Origin: Hippea sp964442345
Lineage (GTDB): Bacteria; Campylobacterota_A; Desulfurellia; Desulfurellales; Hippeaceae
DNA: 26,422 nucleotides
Direction: 5' to 3'
Assembly (NCBI GenBank): GCA_964442345.1
Contig: CAYTZD010000016.1
Coordinates: 1 to 26,422 of the forward strand
How positions within the stretch are numbered: position 1 is the first letter of the stretch; each line of letters opens with the position of its first letter. The notes beneath the pieces were generated by a model. It was not told the DNA's origin and made no database searches. It saw only the letters and a program-made list of their open reading frames with translations. Made by a program: the position numbers and the translations under genes. This document shows positions 22,524 through 26,422 of this stretch, piece by piece.

Positions 22524-23533
22524 AATAGTTCTAAAGCAGCGTTAATTACCATTTCTGGTTTTATATCTCTCATGCATCTGAAGTGTTTCTGTGAGCAAGA
22601 GACGCTTCCATGTTTGCCACACGGCCTGCACGGTAAGTCGATCTGGATAATTTTATGTTTTTCACTTAAAGGATAAAAGCCAAACTCTGGCACTGTTGGG
22701 CCATATATCTCAATTGTTGGTGTGTTAAATGCACTTGCTATATGCACTGGTGCAGAATCGTTGCTTATTAGAAGTTTTGCCCAAGCGATGAGATAAAACA
22801 GGTCTTTTATGCGTGTTTTGCCTGCCAGATTAACAATTCTATCATTTTTGCCTTTTACGAAGTCGCAGATCTCTTTATCTTTCTCTGTGCCGATTAGGAT
22901 TATTCTGTATCCTTTGCTGTCAAGTTCTTTTGCTGTTTCTTTGAAATACTCCTTCGGCCATCTCTTTGTTGGCCAGACAGATGATGGACTTATCACGACA
23001 ACCTTATCCGTTGAACTTATATCGTTTGCTTCAAATATGCCTTCTATAAAACGCTTGCTCTCTTCAGACCAGTAAAGCCTTATCTCTCTTGAGATTTTTT
23101 TAAATCCTAACGGTTCAAGGAGTCTTAAGTTTTTGTCAACTTCGTGTATATTGTTAGGCCTTTTTATGCGATCTGTATATAAGAAACTTGCTTCTGCATC
23201 CTTAAATCCTATTCTTTTTTGAACACCGCTTAAAAAGGATAGCAATGCAGTTCTAAAGCTTCTATGTGGAGATATTATGCAGTCAAATCTATATTCCTTT
23301 ATCGTTTTTATGATCTTTACAAAACCTGCGATACCGTTGTCTTCTCCGTGCTTGTTGTATGGTATGATTACATCAACCTTTGGATTTAAAGAGAAGACTT
23401 CAACATTTGCTGGTATGACGATAACTCCTATGAATGCATCCTTCTGATTTGCTTTTATCGTCTCTATGATAGGTTCTGTAAGTATTGCATCGCCCAAAAA
23501 GGCAGTCTGAATAATCAGGTAGCGCCCAAACAT
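22520..23533 (-). CDS. Glycosyltransferase family 9 (WaaF-like heptosyltransferase)
   Basis: A 337-residue GT9 enzyme: N-terminal YLIIQTAFLGDAILTEPII with the conserved Asp, ISPHRSFRTAL, then ISPSSVWPTKRWP and the donor-site segment SNDSAPVHIASAFNTPTIEIYGPT, and a C-terminal Cys cluster as in its neighbour. It resembles lipopolysaccharide heptosyltransferase II (WaaF) more than the downstream copy does. The ATG at 23533 has almost no ribosome site (AAAG directly before it), and a candidate promoter would place the transcript start at or near the ATG. First gene of the three-gene minus-strand unit GT9-GT9-rtcB. Confidence 0.88.
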   Translation of the reverse strand: MFGRYLIIQTAFLGDAILTEPIIETIKANQKDAFIGVIVIPANVEVFSLNPKVDVIIPYNKHGEDNGIAGFVKIIKTIKEYRFDCIISPHRSFRTALLSFLSGVQKRIGFKDAEASFLYTDRIKRPNNIHEVDKNLRLLEPLGFKKISREIRLYWSEESKRFIEGIFEANDISSTDKVVVISPSSVWPTKRWPKEYFKETAKELDSKGYRIILIGTEKDKEICDFVKGKNDRIVNLAGKTRIKDLFYLIAWAKLLISNDSAPVHIASAFNTPTIEIYGPTVPEFGFYPLSEKHKIIQIDLPCRPCGKHGSVSCSQKHFRCMRDIKPEMVINAALELL

Positions 23534-23539
23534 CTTTAA

Positions 23540-23569
23540 ATAATATCAAAAATATGAGATTGATTTCAA
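23540..23569 (-). promoter_or_regulatory. Candidate promoter for the GT9-GT9-rtcB unit
   Basis: On the minus strand TTGAAA (23569-23564) precedes TATTAT (23545-23540) with an 18-base spacer. The implied transcription start is about 23533, the first base of the start codon, so the message would be leaderless or nearly so. The site overlaps the hairpin proposed as terminator of the preceding wtp operon. AT-rich sequence makes chance matches common. Confidence 0.35.
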
Positions 23570-23579
23570 ATTTAATCTC
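23548..23579 (-). terminator. Weak intrinsic terminator of the wtp operon
   Basis: Read on the minus strand, GAGATT (23579-23574) can pair with AATCTC (23561-23556) across a 12-base loop, followed by ATATTTTT (23555-23548). The stem is short and AT-rich, so termination would be partial. It lies 32 bases after the wtpB stop and before the GT9 genes in the same direction. Confidence 0.4.
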
Positions 23580-23610
23580 GGTAGGTTGTAAAGTTTAAGC
23601 TTAAGTTTGG

Positions 23611-24366
23611 TTATCTATTGATAATCCTTGCAATTGTGAATATGACAAGGGATACAAGAATTAGCAGAACAGCAACAGGTAAGGCATAATCAAGTCCAAA
23701 CGATGTAAATCTATCATAAATCATAACGGTTGCAGTCATAGGATGGTAGGCTATTATTACGATGGCTCCGAATTCGCCTATGCCACGACCCCACATAAGA
23801 AGTGCGCCGTTGATTATATCCTTTCTTGCAAGCGGCAGTGTTATTTTAAAAAATACAGAGATATCATCAGCGCCAAGTGTTTTTGCTGCATGTTCTAATC
23901 TTACATCTATCTTTTTGAAGCCTTCCTTTGCTGCGTTTATCAAATAGGGTGCAGAAACAAACATCATAGCAGCTGTTATGCCTATTGGATTGTCCAATAT
24001 TGTTATGCCCAATTTTTGAAGTATGCCGCCAAGATAACCATTTGCCCCAAAGCTTAAAAGCAAAGCTATGCCTGCTGCCACATGCGGTATCATTATCGGT
24101 ATATCTATTAATCCTTCTACTATGCCTTTTAATGGAAAGTTAAATCTTGCAATTAGATAGGCAAGCGGCACGCCAGATAAAAGAACTATAACTGTCGATA
24201 TCAGAGAAAGCGATACGCTAAGAAGTATCGCATCTATTATGGCTTTATCTTCTAAAGAATTAAGAAGCTTACCAACGGATAGACTTGTAAGTATGTTAAA
24301 GATAGGAATTGTAAGGAACAGTAATATAGCCACAGAAAGCACAATAAAAATGATTTTAATCTTCAT
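23611..24366 (-). CDS. wtpB: Tungstate/molybdate ABC transporter permease (WtpB/ModB-type)
   Basis: A 251-residue inner-membrane permease with about six hydrophobic segments and the MetI-type cytoplasmic loop EHAAKTLGADDISVFFKITLP that contacts the ATPase. IPIMIPHVAAGIALLL and GRGIGEFGAIVIIAYHP are typical of the molybdate/tungstate/sulfate permease group. Assignment to tungstate/molybdate rests mainly on the WtpA-like binding protein two genes upstream. Its start overlaps the wtpC end by 11 bases. Last gene of the operon. Confidence 0.85.
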   Translation of the reverse strand: MKIKIIFIVLSVAILLFLTIPIFNILTSLSVGKLLNSLEDKAIIDAILLSVSLSLISTVIVLLSGVPLAYLIARFNFPLKGIVEGLIDIPIMIPHVAAGIALLLSFGANGYLGGILQKLGITILDNPIGITAAMMFVSAPYLINAAKEGFKKIDVRLEHAAKTLGADDISVFFKITLPLARKDIINGALLMWGRGIGEFGAIVIIAYHPMTATVMIYDRFTSFGLDYALPVAVLLILVSLVIFTIARIINR

Positions 24367-25297
24367 CGAGCCATACTATATCATCTTTATTAAATCCAAC
24401 AAAGAGATTGCCTTCAATCTTCTCTTTTGAAAATGCAACTATGTTAATTTCACCTTCTGTTGTTATTTTAAATCCTTCCCTTGATGCTGTTATCTTTTTT
24501 GCTTTTACCTTGAACAGAAAATCTGTATTTAGCTTGCTTTTGCTTGCTAAAACCTTATAGGGATTTACGCTAAACCATCTTCCGTTTTTATCCTTTAAGA
24601 TATTCTTAAACCCTAAAAATTCAGCTTCCCTTTTTGTTTTGGGTCTGTTTATTATCGTAAATGTGTCGCCAAATCTTATTAGTTCGCCATTGTCTAATAT
24701 TGCCGCTTTGTTTGAAAGCATATAGGCTTCTTTTATGTTGTGTGTTACATATATTGTTGTTAGGTTGTATCTTTTGTGTATGGATTTTATAAAATTTATG
24801 AATGATTCCCTAAAGGAGAAATCTATAGAACTCAATGGCTCATCCAAAAGCAGTAATTTTGGTCTGCTTGCAAGCGCCCTTGCTATTGCGACCTTCTGTT
24901 TTTCGCCGCCAGATAGTGTTTTTGTATCCCGCTTGAGTAATGGTTTAAGGTTAAAAAACTCAATTAACTCGTCAATCATTTTATCGTCTTTTTTTGTGAA
25001 TTTTGTTGGGAATAGGATGTTTTCTTCAACGCTCATATTGGGAAACAGCAAAAAATCCTGATAAACGATTGCTATTTTTCTTTTCTGTGTTGGTTTGTCT
25101 GTTATCTCTTCTTGCTCAAGATAGATGGAACCTGTGGGTTTTTTAAATCCCGTTAAGCATTCAAGAAGCGATGTTTTGCCAGAGCCTGTTTTACCCAATA
25201 TTGCTAAAAAATCGCCCTTGTCTATATCAAAGCTTATGTTTTTAAGCTCAAAATTACCAAGCTTTAGGCTTAGGTTTTTTACCGATAAAAAGCTCAC
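24356..25297 (-). CDS. wtpC: Tungstate/molybdate ABC transporter ATP-binding protein (WtpC/ModC-type)
   Basis: A 313-residue ATPase. The nucleotide-binding domain (about 1-230) has Walker A GKTGSGKTS, Q-loop VYQDFLLFP, signature LSGGEKQKV, Walker B LLLLDEPLSSID and the switch His in VTHN. The C-terminal 70-80 residues could form a small regulatory (TOBE-like) domain with the segment KVKAKKITASREGFKITTEG. It is placed between the binding protein and the permease, with ATGA overlap to wtpA. Powers uptake of tungstate or molybdate; the two cannot be told apart from this sequence. Confidence 0.88.
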   Translation of the reverse strand: MSFLSVKNLSLKLGNFELKNISFDIDKGDFLAILGKTGSGKTSLLECLTGFKKPTGSIYLEQEEITDKPTQKRKIAIVYQDFLLFPNMSVEENILFPTKFTKKDDKMIDELIEFFNLKPLLKRDTKTLSGGEKQKVAIARALASRPKLLLLDEPLSSIDFSFRESFINFIKSIHKRYNLTTIYVTHNIKEAYMLSNKAAILDNGELIRFGDTFTIINRPKTKREAEFLGFKNILKDKNGRWFSVNPYKVLASKSKLNTDFLFKVKAKKITASREGFKITTEGEINIVAFSKEKIEGNLFVGFNKDDIVWLDED

Positions 25298-26259
25298 TTT
25301 AATATAGATGCATCACCTTCTAAGATTGGTGGATTTATAATACCCTGACCATATTCTTTTATTATTCTTTGTCCTTCTTTTGATAAAATAAATTTTACGA
25401 ATAAAACAGCACCCGTTCTATTTTGCGGAGAATTTGAGTTTTCTGGGATTGTAAGAGAATAGATTATCGGTGCACCCTTTTTGGATATAAATTGATTAGG
25501 TTTTTTGCCTGTAACCTTAAACGACACGGTTCTGTAAAAGTCTTCAAACCTTTTACTTTTTAAGGATATCTCTTCTGGAAGGGTTATGTATCTTAAATGA
25601 TGCTGAATGGCAACGGATTTGTAAAGAAATACATAGTCTATATAGTGCATCTGAAGAAGCGATATTAAATCGGTCTCTTTTGGTCTTACAATGACCTTTC
25701 CTTTTTTCTCAAAGCCTGTTTTATAGTAATCAGGGTATCCAAACAGCTTTTTGAAAAAGCCAGGAATTTTGTAATACTTCTCTGCAAGTTTTACCACAAG
25801 CATTGTTCTATATCCACACGGATCATCGTTTGGATTTGAATGTCCAACAACAACATCTTTTTTTAATAGGATTTCGTGCCAGTTTTTTGAATTTATAATA
25901 TCTGCATATCTTGACTTATCTGTAAAAACTATAGCCATCTCATTTGTTGCAAACAGTATATTGAATTTTGCATTATTTGTATCTATCAGCAGGTTGTTAA
26001 TAACCGTATAATCGGCAGAAGCCATAACATCACATGGTTTATGCAGATCGGCTATCTTTCTTGCTGCCATTCTTGAACCGCTTGCTTCTAAAACGATATG
26101 ATAGTCTTTGTGTAGCTTTTCAAACTCTCTTGCCATCTTTTTGAAGGCTACAGATAGACTGCCAGCGTGAAACACGATAATATCTTTTTTTGCAGATGCT
26201 GAAGAAGAGAGCATAAAGATAAAAATTACAATGAAAAGGAGTGTCCTTTTTGCCGACAT
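25294..26259 (-). CDS. wtpA: Tungstate/molybdate-binding protein (WtpA-type)
   Basis: This 321-residue periplasmic binding protein has an N-terminal signal peptide (about 1-23). The mature part begins with the family motif FHAGSLSVAFKKMAREFE, then EASGSRMAARKI and ADYTVINNLL. NPNDDPCGYRTMLV (with Asp146) and RPKETDL (with Glu195) supply the Asp and Glu that I take to correspond to the extra metal-oxyanion ligands of archaeal WtpA/ModA proteins. This points to the WtpA class rather than the enterobacterial ModA class. ATG 26259 has AGGT a few bases upstream, in the end of the preceding gene region. Confidence 0.88.
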   Translation of the reverse strand: MSAKRTLLFIVIFIFMLSSSASAKKDIIVFHAGSLSVAFKKMAREFEKLHKDYHIVLEASGSRMAARKIADLHKPCDVMASADYTVINNLLIDTNNAKFNILFATNEMAIVFTDKSRYADIINSKNWHEILLKKDVVVGHSNPNDDPCGYRTMLVVKLAEKYYKIPGFFKKLFGYPDYYKTGFEKKGKVIVRPKETDLISLLQMHYIDYVFLYKSVAIQHHLRYITLPEEISLKSKRFEDFYRTVSFKVTGKKPNQFISKKGAPIIYSLTIPENSNSPQNRTGAVLFVKFILSKEGQRIIKEYGQGIINPPILEGDASILK

Positions 26260-26260
26260 C

Positions 26261-26422
26261 TTAACCTGCTAAACTTTGAAAAATGAATATTCCCTTTTTG
26301 TCCGTGTATGATATAACTTTGCCGTTTTCTATTTCAAGTTTGAGTTCTCTTTTGATCTCTTCGTTAAGTTCTAAAAATGCCTTCTCTATCATCTTGAATC
26401 TATCTTCTGTTGGCGAGAGTCT
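26261..26422 (-). CDS. Unrecognised protein, C-terminal part (cut by window edge)
   Basis: An open frame enters from the right edge and ends at TAA 26263-26261, one base before the wtpA ATG. The visible 53 residues are mostly charged and helical (KMIEKAFLELNEEIKRELKL), followed by a short beta-like segment (GKVISYTDKKGIFIFQ). Codon use matches the neighbours and the tight spacing to wtpA suggests the same operon. It could be a metal-oxyanion regulator or cofactor gene, but nothing in the fragment shows that. Confidence 0.65.
   Translation of the reverse strand, partial: RLSPTEDRFKMIEKAFLELNEEIKRELKLEIENGKVISYTDKKGIFIFQSLAG

Noticed and set aside
23595..23604. 10-bp palindrome TTAAGCTTAA as an operator
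   Set aside because: A single short AT-rich palindrome in a 77-base spacer, with no second copy seen at another promoter; chance is likely.
1..26422. CRISPR array, tRNA or rRNA genes
   Set aside because: No regularly spaced repeats and no RNA gene signatures were found; almost every base is accounted for by protein genes.

Overview
The window is AT-rich, coding-dense bacterial DNA: 28 complete or nearly complete protein genes plus one partial gene at the right edge. The only spacers over 20 bp are the first 89 bases and short gaps before the PpiD-like gene (57 bp) and before the second glycosyltransferase gene (77 bp). No tRNA, rRNA, CRISPR array, insertion sequence or prophage gene was seen, and no gene-free stretch exceeds 300 bases. 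Arginine is mostly AGA/AGG and isoleucine is rich in ATA. Together with Lys/Glu-rich proteins, a WtpABC-type tungstate/molybdate importer, an archaeal-flavoured PurE and a cytoplasmic oxygen-sensor pair, this suggests an anaerobic or microaerophilic, probably thermophilic, Gram-negative bacterium. My best guess is the Hippea/Desulfurella group; that is an inference from style, not a database result.

Region 1 (90-17482, + strand) is one unbroken directon of 20 genes joined by overlaps or gaps under 20 bp, behind a sigma70-like promoter at 22-50. In order: ODP-type diiron beta-lactamase-fold protein; soluble chemoreceptor; PurE; orphan Opp/Dpp-type ATPase; membrane-anchored beta-propeller; tgt; degenerate nucleotidyltransferase-like protein; small Gly-rich membrane protein; LemA; active M16 peptidase; catalytically dead M16 partner; Xer recombinase; ispD; ispF; DUF2905; yajC; secD; secF; glnE; Maf. 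Many junctions are ATGA stop-start overlaps. At glnE the same geometry is seen as CTGA, which implies a CTG start and about 74 extra N-terminal residues.

Region 2 (17479-20417, +) has its own near-consensus promoter overlapping the maf stop codon. It carries a PpiD/SurA-like membrane-anchored prolyl isomerase, endonuclease III and a small DUF4870-like membrane protein. Its last gene overlaps, tail to tail, the last gene of region 3.

Region 3 (23545-20407, - strand) has two GT9 (heptosyltransferase-like) genes for surface glycan assembly and the RNA ligase rtcB. Region 4 (26422-23611, -) has the end of an unrecognised gene followed by wtpA, wtpC and wtpB, ending at a weak hairpin terminator.

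The clearest functional groups are an O2-sensing ODP/chemoreceptor pair (90-1717); an envelope cassette of NT-like, Gly-rich, LemA and M16 pair genes (4953-9196); protein export and periplasmic folding (yajC-secDF, then PpiD-like); non-mevalonate isoprenoid synthesis (ispD-ispF); and tungstate/molybdate uptake. The most second-look-worthy items are the first two groups, the CTG-start glnE and the dead M16 subunit.
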